NCBI RefSeq assembly: GCF_000429825.1
Contig: NZ_AUCP01000001.1
Coordinates: 1 to 64,000, forward strand
Source: Cohnella thermotolerans DSM 17683
GTDB lineage: Bacteria; Bacillota; Bacilli; Paenibacillales; Paenibacillaceae
Direction of reading: 5' to 3'
DNA length: 64,000 nt
Below the pieces are notes generated by a model. The model ran no database searches and was not told where the DNA came from. It saw nothing but the letters and a program-made list of their open reading frames with translations. Position numbers and translations under genes: made by a program. Shown here piece after piece: positions 19,225 to 26,985 of this stretch (positions are counted from its first letter, which is position 1; the number at the start of each line of letters is the position of its first letter).

Positions 19225-19253
19225 TTTACAACGCTTGCGGCGCATGGTATTCT
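19225..19253 (+). promoter_or_regulatory. Predicted sigma-A promoter of the proBA T-box leader
   Basis: TTTACA and TATTCT are separated by 17 bases, with TGG directly before the -10 (extended -10). Transcription would start near 19260, right where the T-box leader begins. Confidence 0.65.
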
Positions 19254-19259
19254 AAACAT

Positions 19260-19537
19260 TAACCGAGGCCGTCTTGAGCAAGTCGGCCCAAAGCGCAAAC
19301 GCCATGACGGGCAACGAAGCGGAACGGGCACGTCCAGAGAGCGAATTCCGAGGCTGCAAGAATTCGCCTTCGCCCCCCGCTTCCCCCACCCCCGAGCGGC
19401 CGGCGAGGAGCCGGACAGTTCCTGCTGTTACCAGGAATCCGAGCGGATGCCGTCCGCACTTCATGTGCGCGGCGTCAATGAAGGTGGTACCGCGGAAGGC
19501 AACTTTCGTCCTTTGTTCAGGACGGAAGTTTTTTTAT
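19260..19537 (+). ncRNA. T-box riboswitch controlling proBA
   Basis: A tRNA-sensing leader of about 275 bases. The T-box core AAGGTGGTACCGCGG is at 19481-19495. It is followed by a 12-bp terminator hairpin (19501-19530) and seven T. Upstream, CCAGAGAG (19333-19340) matches the AG-bulge signature of Stem I, followed by a distal stem GCGAATTC/GAATTCGC. The arms GAAGCGG and CCGCTTC close the lower part of Stem I. The specifier codon should be a proline codon; a C-rich stretch at 19371-19380 contains CCC, but the specifier loop was not resolved. The inferred action is read-through into proBA when uncharged tRNA-Pro accumulates. Confidence 0.88.
19501..19537 (+). terminator. T-box attenuator terminator
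   Basis: AACTTTCGTCCT pairs with AGGACGGAAGTT (one G-U) around TTGTTC, followed by a T run. It competes with the antiterminator that contains the T-box core. Confidence 0.88.
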
Positions 19538-19571
19538 TTTCCCAAGAACTGCGAGAGGTTGGTGTTATGGC

Positions 19572-20699
19572 ATGAACCGACGCATCGTCGTCAAAATAGG
19601 CAGCAGCTCCCTGACCTCCGAGGAAGGCGGGCTGAGCCGGGACAAAGTCCGCTTCTTCGCGGACGAACTGGCCGGACTGCGCCGCGCGGGACATCAGGTG
19701 CTGCTGGTGACGTCCGGGGCGGTCGCCGCGGGATTTCGCCGGATCGGCTACCGGACGCGGCCGAAGCTCGTTCACGAGAAGCAGGCGGCCGCCGCGGTCG
19801 GGCAAGCGCTGCTGATGAAGGCGTATCAGGAGGCGTTCGCCGCCCACGACATTCCGGTGGCGCAAATTTTGCTGACCCGGCCGGACTTCGGCAACCGCGA
19901 AAGAGCGCAGAACGCGCAGCGGACGATCGAGGAGCTGCTGAAGCTGCAGGCCGTCCCGATCATCAACGAGAACGACACCGTCGCGACGGACGAGCTCAAA
20001 TTCAGCGAGAACGACACGTTGTCCGCGCTTGTCGCCAATTTGACGAAGGCGGACGGCCTGTACATTCTGACCGACATCGAAGGGCTGTACACGGCCGATC
20101 CCCGCAAAGATCCGAACGCCAGACGGATCGAGCAAATCGACGCGATCACGGAGGATCTGTACCGGATCGCGGGAGGCGCGGGCTCGGCCGTCGGCACGGG
20201 CGGCATGCGCTCCAAGATCGAAGCGGCCCGCATCGCCATGGGCGGCGGAGTGGCGACCTTTATCGGCCGGGTGACCGAGCCGGGCGATTTGACGCTGGCG
20301 GTCGAAGGGCGCGGACGCGGCACTTATTTTACGACTTCCCTCCACTCCCTCCCGGCCAAAAAGCAATGGATCGGCTTCCTCTCCGTTCCGCAAGGGCGCA
20401 TCGTCGTCGACGCGGGCGCGGAGGCGGCGCTGCTCCATGGCGGCAAAAGCCTGCTGCCGGCCGGGATTACGGGCGCCGAAGGCGAGTTCCATCCCGGCGA
20501 CGTGGTCGAAGTGGTGAATGCGGAAGGCAAAACGATCGGCAGAGGCGTATCCAACTATGCGGCCTGGCAGATTACCGCCGTGGCCGGCCTGCCCAGCGAC
20601 GAAGCGCAGCGGCGGGTGGAGGCGCCGCGAGTCGAAGTGATTCATCGGGACGAATGGGTCACGACCCATGTGAAGAAGGAGGCGGAAATCCATGAGTGA
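19572..20699 (+). CDS. proB: Glutamate 5-kinase
   Basis: 375 residues; phosphorylates L-glutamate to gamma-glutamyl phosphate, the first and feedback-controlled step of proline synthesis. The amino-acid-kinase domain (about residues 1-255) shows KIGSSSLTS, VTSGAVAAG, NENDTVAT and GTGGMRSKIEAA. A C-terminal PUA domain follows (about 275-360), typical of ProB. A GAGAGG site is about 12 bases before the ATG. It overlaps proA by 8 bases, so the two are coupled. Expression is controlled by the preceding T-box. Confidence 0.96.
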   Translation: MNRRIVVKIGSSSLTSEEGGLSRDKVRFFADELAGLRRAGHQVLLVTSGAVAAGFRRIGYRTRPKLVHEKQAAAAVGQALLMKAYQEAFAAHDIPVAQILLTRPDFGNRERAQNAQRTIEELLKLQAVPIINENDTVATDELKFSENDTLSALVANLTKADGLYILTDIEGLYTADPRKDPNARRIEQIDAITEDLYRIAGGAGSAVGTGGMRSKIEAARIAMGGGVATFIGRVTEPGDLTLAVEGRGRGTYFTTSLHSLPAKKQWIGFLSVPQGRIVVDAGAEAALLHGGKSLLPAGITGAEGEFHPGDVVEVVNAEGKTIGRGVSNYAAWQITAVAGLPSDEAQRRVEAPRVEVIHRDEWVTTHVKKEAEIHE

Positions 20700-21939
20700 A
20701 GTTAGAACGAAAGCCGCATTGGCCAAAGAGGCGGCCGCGGCTCTGAACAATCTCACGACCGAGCAAAAGAACGAAGCGCTGCGGCGCATGGCCGATATTC
20801 TGACCGAGAGGCAGGACGATATTTTGGCCGCCAACGAGCGGGACCTGACCCGGGGGCGGGAGAACGGAACGTCCCCTGCCCTGCTCGACCGGCTGAAGCT
20901 GACGCCGGAGCGGATCGCGGGCATCGCCCAAGGGTTGCGGGAAGTCATCGAGCTGCCCGATCCGGTCGGCGTGCGGCTCGAGACGTTCGAGCGGCCGAAC
21001 GGACTCCGGATTGAGAAGCGAACCGTGCCCATCGGCGTCGTCGGCATGATCTACGAGGCGCGGCCGAACGTTACGGTCGACGCGGCGGGCCTGTGCCTGA
21101 AGACCGGCAACGCGGTCGTGCTGCGCGGAGGCTCGGCGGCGCTGGAGTCGAACCGCGCGATCGTCGCGGCGCTCCGCGAAGCGCTGGCCGCGACCGCCGT
21201 TCCGCCGGACGCGCTGCAAATCGTCGAGGATCCGAGCCGGGATTCGGCCAATGAGATGCTGAAGCTGAACGGCTTGCTCGACGTCGTCATCCCGCGGGGC
21301 GGCGCGGCGCTCATCCAGAACGTCGTGCAGAACGCGACCGTTCCGGTCATTGAGACGGGGGCCGGAATTTGTCATACTTATATCGACGAGACGGCCCGGC
21401 CGGAGATGGCCGAAGCCATCGCGCTGAACGCCAAGGTGCAGCGTCCGTCCGTCTGCAACTCCATGGAGACGCTTCTCGTGCACGAAGCGTTCGCGGCGCG
21501 GCATTTGGCCGCCCTCGCGGACAGCTTCCGCGCCCGCAACGTGGAGCTGCGGGGCTGCGCCCGCACGCGCGAGCTCGTCCCTTGGGCGAACGCCGCCACC
21601 GACGAGGATTACGCGACCGAGTACAACGACTACATTTTGAACGTGAAGGTCGTGTCCGGCCTCGACGAAGCGCTCGCGCACATTCGGCGCTTCGGGACGA
21701 TGCATTCGGAATGCATCGTTACCGAGACGAAGGAGCATGCCGAGCGGTTCCTGCAGGAAGTCGACGCCGCGGCCGTTTACCACAACGCCTCCACCCGCTT
21801 CACCGACGGGTTCGAGTTCGGCTTCGGGGCGGAGATCGGCATCAGCACGCAGAAGCTGCACGCGCGCGGCCCGATGGGCCTTCCGGCGCTCACGTCGACG
21901 AAGTACGTCGTGAAGGGCAACGGGCAAGTGCGGGGATAA
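20692..21939 (+). CDS. proA: Gamma-glutamyl phosphate reductase
   Basis: 415 residues; NADPH-dependent reduction of gamma-glutamyl phosphate to glutamate semialdehyde. An aldehyde-dehydrogenase fold with IGVVGMIYEARPNVTVDAAGLCLKTGN is present only in part here: the central motif YEARPNVTVD is intact, the cofactor-site LRGGSAALESN follows, and the catalytic Cys lies in PSVCNSMETLL. AAGGAGG is well placed before the ATG inside the proB 3' end. It forms an enzyme complex with ProB that channels the labile intermediate. Confidence 0.97.
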   Translation: MSEVRTKAALAKEAAAALNNLTTEQKNEALRRMADILTERQDDILAANERDLTRGRENGTSPALLDRLKLTPERIAGIAQGLREVIELPDPVGVRLETFERPNGLRIEKRTVPIGVVGMIYEARPNVTVDAAGLCLKTGNAVVLRGGSAALESNRAIVAALREALAATAVPPDALQIVEDPSRDSANEMLKLNGLLDVVIPRGGAALIQNVVQNATVPVIETGAGICHTYIDETARPEMAEAIALNAKVQRPSVCNSMETLLVHEAFAARHLAALADSFRARNVELRGCARTRELVPWANAATDEDYATEYNDYILNVKVVSGLDEALAHIRRFGTMHSECIVTETKEHAERFLQEVDAAAVYHNASTRFTDGFEFGFGAEIGISTQKLHARGPMGLPALTSTKYVVKGNGQVRG

Positions 21940-22046
21940 TAGCGGCGGCGGGCCCAGCAAGACGGTTTTTCCTATCGCAGCCCCATAATAGATAGGCACG
22001 ATATTCCGAGCCAAGCGTATACAATAGAACGGGAGTGTTAACATCC

Positions 22047-22922
22047 ATGACAAACATGAACGCCGCTTCCCCGCTGGGGAACGTCAAAATTTGCTTTTAC
22101 GGCGCCGGCTCGATGGCCGAAGCGATCGTGCGCGGGCTGACGGAGACGCGCGCCGCCGCGCCCGAGTCGATCACCGTGACGAATCGCCAAAACGCCGACC
22201 GGCTGCGGGAGCTCCAGGACCGGTACGGCGTCGTACCCGCGCTTGAGCCCGAAGCGCGCCAGCAGGCGCTGGCCGGCGCCGACGTCATCGTGCTCGGCAT
22301 GAAGCCGAAGGACGCGGTCGAAGCGCTGCTGTCCCTCAAGCCGCTGCTGCGCCCCGAGCAAATTCTCGTCTCGCTCATCGCGGGCCTCTCGATCGATACG
22401 ATGGAGCGGCTCATCGGACGCAAGCAGCCGATCGTCCGCACGATGCCGAACACGTCCAGCACGATCGGCCTCGGCGCTACGGGCCTCAGCTTCTCCGAGG
22501 CGCTCTCGCCGGAAGGCCGCTCGCTCGGCCTCGCCATGTTCGACGCCGTCGGCATGACGGCAGTCGTCGAGGAACGGCTCCTGGAGACCGTCACGGCGGT
22601 CTCCGGCAGCGGCCCCGCTTACATCTATTACATGATGGAAGCGATGATCCAGGCCGGCGTCGCCCAGGGCCTGACGCGGGAAGCCGCGCACGCGCTCACC
22701 GTCCAGACGGTGCGCGGCGCGGCCGAGATGGCGCGGCTGACGGGCGAAGCGCCCGCCGAGCTGCGCCGCAAAGTGACGTCGCCGAACGGCACGACCCAGG
22801 CGGCGATCGACACGTTGGAGCGTCTGGGCTTCGCCGATGCGGTCCGTCAGGCGATGAACCGCTGCGCGGAGCGGGCCGGCGAGCTCGGCCGGGCGATCGC
22901 CGACGAAGCGCTCACCCGCTAG
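22047..22922 (+). CDS. proC: Pyrroline-5-carboxylate reductase
   Basis: 291 residues; last step of proline synthesis, reducing pyrroline-5-carboxylate to proline with NAD(P)H. An N-terminal Rossmann motif CFYGAGSMAEAIVRG and the P5CR signature TAVSGSGPAYIYYMMEAM are seen. The ATG at 22047 is preferred over an upstream in-frame GTG at 22035, because the GTG lies within the GGGAG ribosome-binding site. It follows proA after 107 bases without a visible terminator and precedes mtnW by only 40 bases, so it may be part of one long transcript. Confidence 0.95.
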   Translation: MTNMNAASPLGNVKICFYGAGSMAEAIVRGLTETRAAAPESITVTNRQNADRLRELQDRYGVVPALEPEARQQALAGADVIVLGMKPKDAVEALLSLKPLLRPEQILVSLIAGLSIDTMERLIGRKQPIVRTMPNTSSTIGLGATGLSFSEALSPEGRSLGLAMFDAVGMTAVVEERLLETVTAVSGSGPAYIYYMMEAMIQAGVAQGLTREAAHALTVQTVRGAAEMARLTGEAPAELRRKVTSPNGTTQAAIDTLERLGFADAVRQAMNRCAERAGELGRAIADEALTR

Positions 22923-22962
22923 GCGGAAAGGGCAACGATCGAAACGAAAGAAGGTTATGACG

Positions 22963-24210
22963 ATGATCAACCGTCCGAACGGACAAGCCTACACCACCGC
23001 GACGTACCGCCTCTTTGACGACAAGGCGGACTTCCACAAAAAAGCCGAAGGCATCGCCGTCGGCCTGACCGTCGGCAGCTGGACCGACCTCCCCGAGGTC
23101 GCCAAACGGCAAATGGAGAAGCATCTCGGCCAAGTGGTGTCGGTCGAGGCGCACGAGCCGGAAGGCGCCGCCCCGGGCGAGCGCTATGCCGATATTACGA
23201 TCGCCTACCCGGACCTGAACTTCAGCCGGGACCTGCCAGCGCTGCTCGTCACCGTCTTCGGCAAGCTGTCGATGGACGGCCGCATCAAGCTGCTCGACCT
23301 GAATCCGTCCGCCGACTTCCTGCAAGCGTTCAGCGGCCCCCGCTTCGGCATTGCCGGCGTTCGCGGCTTGCTGGGCGTACACGATCGGCCTTTGCTGATG
23401 AGCATCTTCAAATCGGTTATCGGCTACGATCTCGACGGCTTGCGCGAGCAATTCCTTCAGCAGGCGCTCGGAGGCGTCGATCTGATCAAGGACGATGAGA
23501 TTCTGTTCGAAAATCCGCTCACGCCGCTGGAAAAACGCGTCGAGACATGCATCGGCGCGGCGCGCCAGGCGGAACGGGAAACCGGGCAAAAGCTCATCTA
23601 CTTCACCAACCTGACCGGCCCGACGTCGAAGCTTCGCGAGAACGCGCGCCGGGCCATCGACGCGGGCGCGAACGGCCTTCTGTTCAACGTGCTCGCTTAC
23701 GGCTTCGATGCGCTCGCGGAGCTGGCGAACGATTCGTCGATCGACGTGCCGATCGCCGCGCATCCGGCGATGGCGGGCGCGTTCTATCCGTCGCCCTACC
23801 ACGGCATCGCCGCCCCGCTGCTGCTCGGCAAGCTCACGCGGATCGCGGGCGCGGATCTGTCGCTGTTCCCCTCCCCTTACGGCTCGGTCGTCATGCCGAA
23901 GGAAGAGAATCTCGCGGTTCAAGCCGCGCTCGTGGACAAAGCCTTGCCGCTGCGCGAGGCGTTCCCCGTGCCGTCCGCCGGCATTCACCCCGGCCTTGTG
24001 CCGCTCATTCTCCGCGACTTCGGCGGCGACGTCGTCGTGAACGCGGGAGGCGGCGTGCACGGCCATCCGCTCGGCGCGGCAGCCGGAGGCCGGGCGTTCC
24101 GGCAAGCGATCGCCGCCGTTCTCGCCGGTCAAGATCTGACGGCATACGCGGCGGCCGGTCATGAAGAGCTCAAGCTCGCCATCGAGCGCTGGGGGGTTCG
24201 CCAGGCATGA
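22963..24210 (+). CDS. mtnW: 2,3-diketo-5-methylthiopentyl-1-phosphate enolase (RubisCO-like protein)
   Basis: A 415-residue RubisCO-like protein (type IV) that enolises 2,3-diketo-5-methylthiopentyl-1-phosphate in methionine salvage. The RubisCO metal-site motif GGVDLIKDDE carries the Lys that is carbamylated (near residue 176). NAGGGVHGHPLG marks the phosphate-binding region. Two ATGs compete: AAGAAGG is only two bases from 22957 but eight bases from 22963, so I use 22963. It overlaps mtnX by 4 bases. MtnW with MtnX replaces the single MtnC enolase-phosphatase of other bacteria. Confidence 0.95.
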   Translation: MINRPNGQAYTTATYRLFDDKADFHKKAEGIAVGLTVGSWTDLPEVAKRQMEKHLGQVVSVEAHEPEGAAPGERYADITIAYPDLNFSRDLPALLVTVFGKLSMDGRIKLLDLNPSADFLQAFSGPRFGIAGVRGLLGVHDRPLLMSIFKSVIGYDLDGLREQFLQQALGGVDLIKDDEILFENPLTPLEKRVETCIGAARQAERETGQKLIYFTNLTGPTSKLRENARRAIDAGANGLLFNVLAYGFDALAELANDSSIDVPIAAHPAMAGAFYPSPYHGIAAPLLLGKLTRIAGADLSLFPSPYGSVVMPKEENLAVQAALVDKALPLREAFPVPSAGIHPGLVPLILRDFGGDVVVNAGGGVHGHPLGAAAGGRAFRQAIAAVLAGQDLTAYAAAGHEELKLAIERWGVRQA

Positions 24211-24950
24211 CAAGCATGACGGGCACGAACAGCGCGAACGGCAACAGAGAAAGCCTAAACGCCAACAACGGCGCGGCAAATGGAAGCCGCAAGCCTCCCG
24301 TTCTCTTTTGCGACTTCGACGGCACGATTACGCTCAGCGACAACATCGTAGCCGTCATGAAGCATTTCAATCCCGAAGGATGGGAACCGATCGTCCGCGA
24401 CATCGTCGAGCTTAAAAAATCGGTGCGCCAAGGCGTCGGCGAGATGTTTGCGCTGCTCCCCTCTTCCATGAAGCAGGAAATGACCGACTATATTTTGCGT
24501 ACGGCGGGCATACGCGACGGATTTCCGGAGCTGCTGGACTGGTGCAAAAAGAACGGCGTCGAATTTTTCGTCACGAGCGGTGGCATCGACTTTTTCGTTT
24601 ACCCGCTGCTGGCTCCGTTCGACATTCCGCGAGACCATATTTTCTGCAACGGCAGCGACTTCAGCGGGGAGCGCATCCGCATCACCTGGCCCCATGCGTG
24701 CGACGAGCACTGCAGCAACGACTGCGGCATGTGCAAAACGGCCGTCATCCGGCGCTTCCCGCAGGACCGGTACACCCGTATTCTGATCGGAGACAGCGTC
24801 ACCGACTTCGCCGGCGCCAAGCTGGTCGATCTCGTCTTCTCCCGCTCGCATCTGACCGAGAGATGCCGCGAGCTCGGCTTGCCGCACATCCCGTTCGAGA
24901 CGTTCCACGACGTCGTTCATCATCTGGAGCAAGGAGACTGGAATTCATGA
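24207..24950 (+). CDS. mtnX: 2-hydroxy-3-keto-5-methylthiopentenyl-1-phosphate phosphatase
   Basis: A 247-residue HAD-family phosphatase removing phosphate after MtnW to give the acireductone precursor. The nucleophile motif is FCDFDGTIT (near residues 33-41), with FFVTSGG as motif II and ILIGDSVTDFAGAK as the acidic motif IV. About 30 N-terminal residues before the HAD core are rich in Asn, Ser and Gly (for example NANNGAANGS) and are not typical. A later start could exist, but no better RBS was seen. It is linked by ATGA overlaps to both mtnW and mtnB. Confidence 0.92.
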   Translation: MTSMTGTNSANGNRESLNANNGAANGSRKPPVLFCDFDGTITLSDNIVAVMKHFNPEGWEPIVRDIVELKKSVRQGVGEMFALLPSSMKQEMTDYILRTAGIRDGFPELLDWCKKNGVEFFVTSGGIDFFVYPLLAPFDIPRDHIFCNGSDFSGERIRITWPHACDEHCSNDCGMCKTAVIRRFPQDRYTRILIGDSVTDFAGAKLVDLVFSRSHLTERCRELGLPHIPFETFHDVVHHLEQGDWNS

Positions 24951-25603
24951 GCGATCAACCTAGCAACCCGATTCTGTTGGAGGAAAAGCAGCGCATCTAC
25001 CGGGAGCTCGGCATCGTCAAAGCCGATTTCGCTTCCCGCGGCTGGTTCCCGGGTACAAGCGGCAACCTGTCGATGCGCGTCGGCGACTATTCGCCGGACC
25101 GCTTCACGTTCGCCGTAACGGCCAGCGGCAAGGACAAGGCCGCCTCCACGCCGGAAGATTTCCTGCTCGTCGATCAGGAGGGCAAGCCTTGCGAGCCGAC
25201 CCGGCTCAAGCCGTCGGCGGAGACGCTCATCCACTGCGAAATTTACCGCCGGACGGGCTGCGGCGCCATTTTCCACATTCATTCCGTATACAACTGCCTC
25301 GTGTCCGAGCTGTTCTGGGATCGCCGCGCCGTGCCGGTAGAGGGCGTCGAGCTGATCAAGGCGTTCAACATTTGGGACGAGGACGCCGTCATCGACGTGC
25401 CGATCGTCCCCAATTACGCCGACATTCCGCGCATCGTGCCGGAGGTGACGGACAAGCTCGATCCTCGCGTTCCCGGCATTTTGCTGCGCAAGCACGGCAT
25501 TTACGCCTGGGGCCGCGACGCTTTCGAAGCGCGCAAGCATTTGGAGGCGTTCGAATTCCTGTTCGAGTACGTGTACCGCCTGCAGCTCGTCCGCGGCCGA
25601 TAA
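24947..25603 (+). CDS. mtnB: Methylthioribulose-1-phosphate dehydratase
   Basis: A 218-residue class II aldolase-fold zinc enzyme dehydrating 5-methylthioribulose-1-phosphate. Zn ligands are in HIHSVYN and in LRKHGIYAWG; PGTSGNLSMRVG is the phosphate-binding loop. The start is the ATG overlapping the mtnX stop, with AAGGAG ten bases upstream. The frame is open for 135 codons further, but that part overlaps mtnX. mtnD, mtnA and mtnK, needed to complete the cycle, are not in this window. Confidence 0.94.
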   Translation: MSDQPSNPILLEEKQRIYRELGIVKADFASRGWFPGTSGNLSMRVGDYSPDRFTFAVTASGKDKAASTPEDFLLVDQEGKPCEPTRLKPSAETLIHCEIYRRTGCGAIFHIHSVYNCLVSELFWDRRAVPVEGVELIKAFNIWDEDAVIDVPIVPNYADIPRIVPEVTDKLDPRVPGILLRKHGIYAWGRDAFEARKHLEAFEFLFEYVYRLQLVRGR

Positions 25604-25608
25604 TCCAG

Positions 25609-25639
25609 AGAGGGAGAAGCCGATCCGGCTTCTCCCTCT
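25609..25639 (+). terminator. Probable terminator after mtnB
   Basis: A perfect 14-bp inverted repeat (AGAGGGAGAAGCCG and its complement) with a three-base loop, five bases past the mtnB stop. The T tract is poor, so efficiency is uncertain. It could act on either strand. Confidence 0.6.
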
Positions 25640-25687
25640 TCGTTGGCCAACCTCTCGCCCGCTACTTCATCCGACTGGCCGGTTGTC

Positions 25688-25879
25688 TTACAGTCCCGTG
25701 TACGGCACTATCCATTTCACCCAATAATACAAACCGAACAGCGTAAACAGCAGCGTCGGCGGAATGACCAGCACCGTCAAGCGCAAGTAGTCCTTCCGCT
25801 CGACTTTAACGCGGTGCGTGCGAACCAAATGGAACGTTTGTTCCATCCAGTCCAGCAGCACGGTCATTTCCCATCGCAC
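25688..25879 (-). CDS. Small predicted membrane protein
   Basis: 63 residues: an amphipathic, basic N-terminal half (HLVRTHRVKVERKDYLRL) and one hydrophobic segment of about 22 residues (VIPPTLLFTLFGLYYW). This is the composition expected of a real single-pass protein rather than an antisense shadow. The first start is GTG; an in-frame ATG lies four codons later. No strong ribosome-binding site was found for either. I do not recognise a family. It sits between mtnB and the sugar island, on the same strand as the island. Confidence 0.4.
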   Translation of the reverse strand: MRWEMTVLLDWMEQTFHLVRTHRVKVERKDYLRLTVLVIPPTLLFTLFGLYYWVKWIVPYTGL

Positions 25880-25918
25880 CGTTTCACTGATTTTGTCCGT
25901 TTCGGTTCCATCCTTGTT

Positions 25919-26968
25919 TTATACAAACGCCGCGTTGGACTGGGCAAAAGGATTCGTAAACTTGTCGAGCAATTCCGGATTTTCTTTGCACTTGAGGCGC
26001 GCTTCCATGCTGATGCCTTCCCCGCTATGAAAGAAATCGTAAGTCCACGGCAAATCGACCAGCGAACTTCGCCCCATTTCCTCCCATTCGTTTACATATT
26101 CGTCCCTTAAATGGAATAGCGGGTGTTTCCGGTCCGGAAACCAGTCGCTGATCACGCGTTCGAAAAAGATGTTGATCCCCGAAAAATGAATCAGGCGCAG
26201 CGGCTTATCCTTCACTCTGTAAACGCCGCCGATCACGTTCAACAGCTTCCGTTCGCTTTCGTGCAAGTTCCAGCCGGCCAAATTGTAGCCCGGATGCTTG
26301 AGGATGTACACGTCAAAATAGGCGGGGGCCAGATTTAACCATTTTTGATCCACAAACATGCCCTGCTTTTCGTCGATGTAGCAGTAACGTTCCAGTCGGC
26401 TTGTCATCCAGCGAAGAAACTTGTCGCTGTCTTCCGATCTTTTGAGAGCAAAACAGCCACCGTTGAAGGTGCCGTCTTTCAGGAAATGCTCCCAGGGGTC
26501 GGGATCCACCCGGTGCGGGGTGAGCACGAGCGCATGTTTGTCCAGAGCTTCCGAGATTTCTTCGAACGGTCCATAAACTTTCATGTCCGAATCCAGATAC
26601 ACAAATTTATCTTCATCTTTGTAATGATTCATGGCATAAATCATCGTGTGATACTTCATGATGCAGGAAGCTTCCAACGCGTTGTGTTTGAACATCAGCT
26701 TGTGAAAATTGGGGATGCCCAAATCTTTGGCCAACACCACTTCGTCAAAATATTGAAAATCCTTGGTGGCGTTGGACATCCGCAGGTCGGAAAGCCATGC
26801 CTCCGGCGTGCGCGGGAGCGGACGGTTCGCGCCCGACTCAAACATTTTCAAATCCGTTTCAATCAGGCAGGCAATGATTCGCGCATGCGGCATGTGAACC
26901 TTGGAGGACCGCGCCATGACTTTTGCCTTGTATAAGTGGTCCGCGCAAGTCGTCGTGATCATGATCAT
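25919..26968 (-). CDS. GT-A type glycosyltransferase (GT8-like), paralogue 2
   Basis: A 349-residue protein with an N-terminal nucleotide-sugar-binding fold (MIMITTTCADHLYKAK) and a DxD-type metal site YLDSDMKVYGP near residue 130. It ends in a charged tail. It is clearly paralogous to the next gene upstream (26986-27921): shared motifs are AKDLG, FKxNAxEA, YLDSxMKV, TPH, GTFxGG, LKHPGYN and the WNxHE block. Expected role: transfer of a sugar to a surface glycan in the cytoplasm; donor and acceptor unknown. The start at 26968 follows AAAGGAG by 12 bases; the frame upstream runs into the neighbouring gene. Confidence 0.75.
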   Translation of the reverse strand: MIMITTTCADHLYKAKVMARSSKVHMPHARIIACLIETDLKMFESGANRPLPRTPEAWLSDLRMSNATKDFQYFDEVVLAKDLGIPNFHKLMFKHNALEASCIMKYHTMIYAMNHYKDEDKFVYLDSDMKVYGPFEEISEALDKHALVLTPHRVDPDPWEHFLKDGTFNGGCFALKRSEDSDKFLRWMTSRLERYCYIDEKQGMFVDQKWLNLAPAYFDVYILKHPGYNLAGWNLHESERKLLNVIGGVYRVKDKPLRLIHFSGINIFFERVISDWFPDRKHPLFHLRDEYVNEWEEMGRSSLVDLPWTYDFFHSGEGISMEARLKCKENPELLDKFTNPFAQSNAAFV

Positions 26969-26985
26969 CGGTTTGCATTTCTCCT

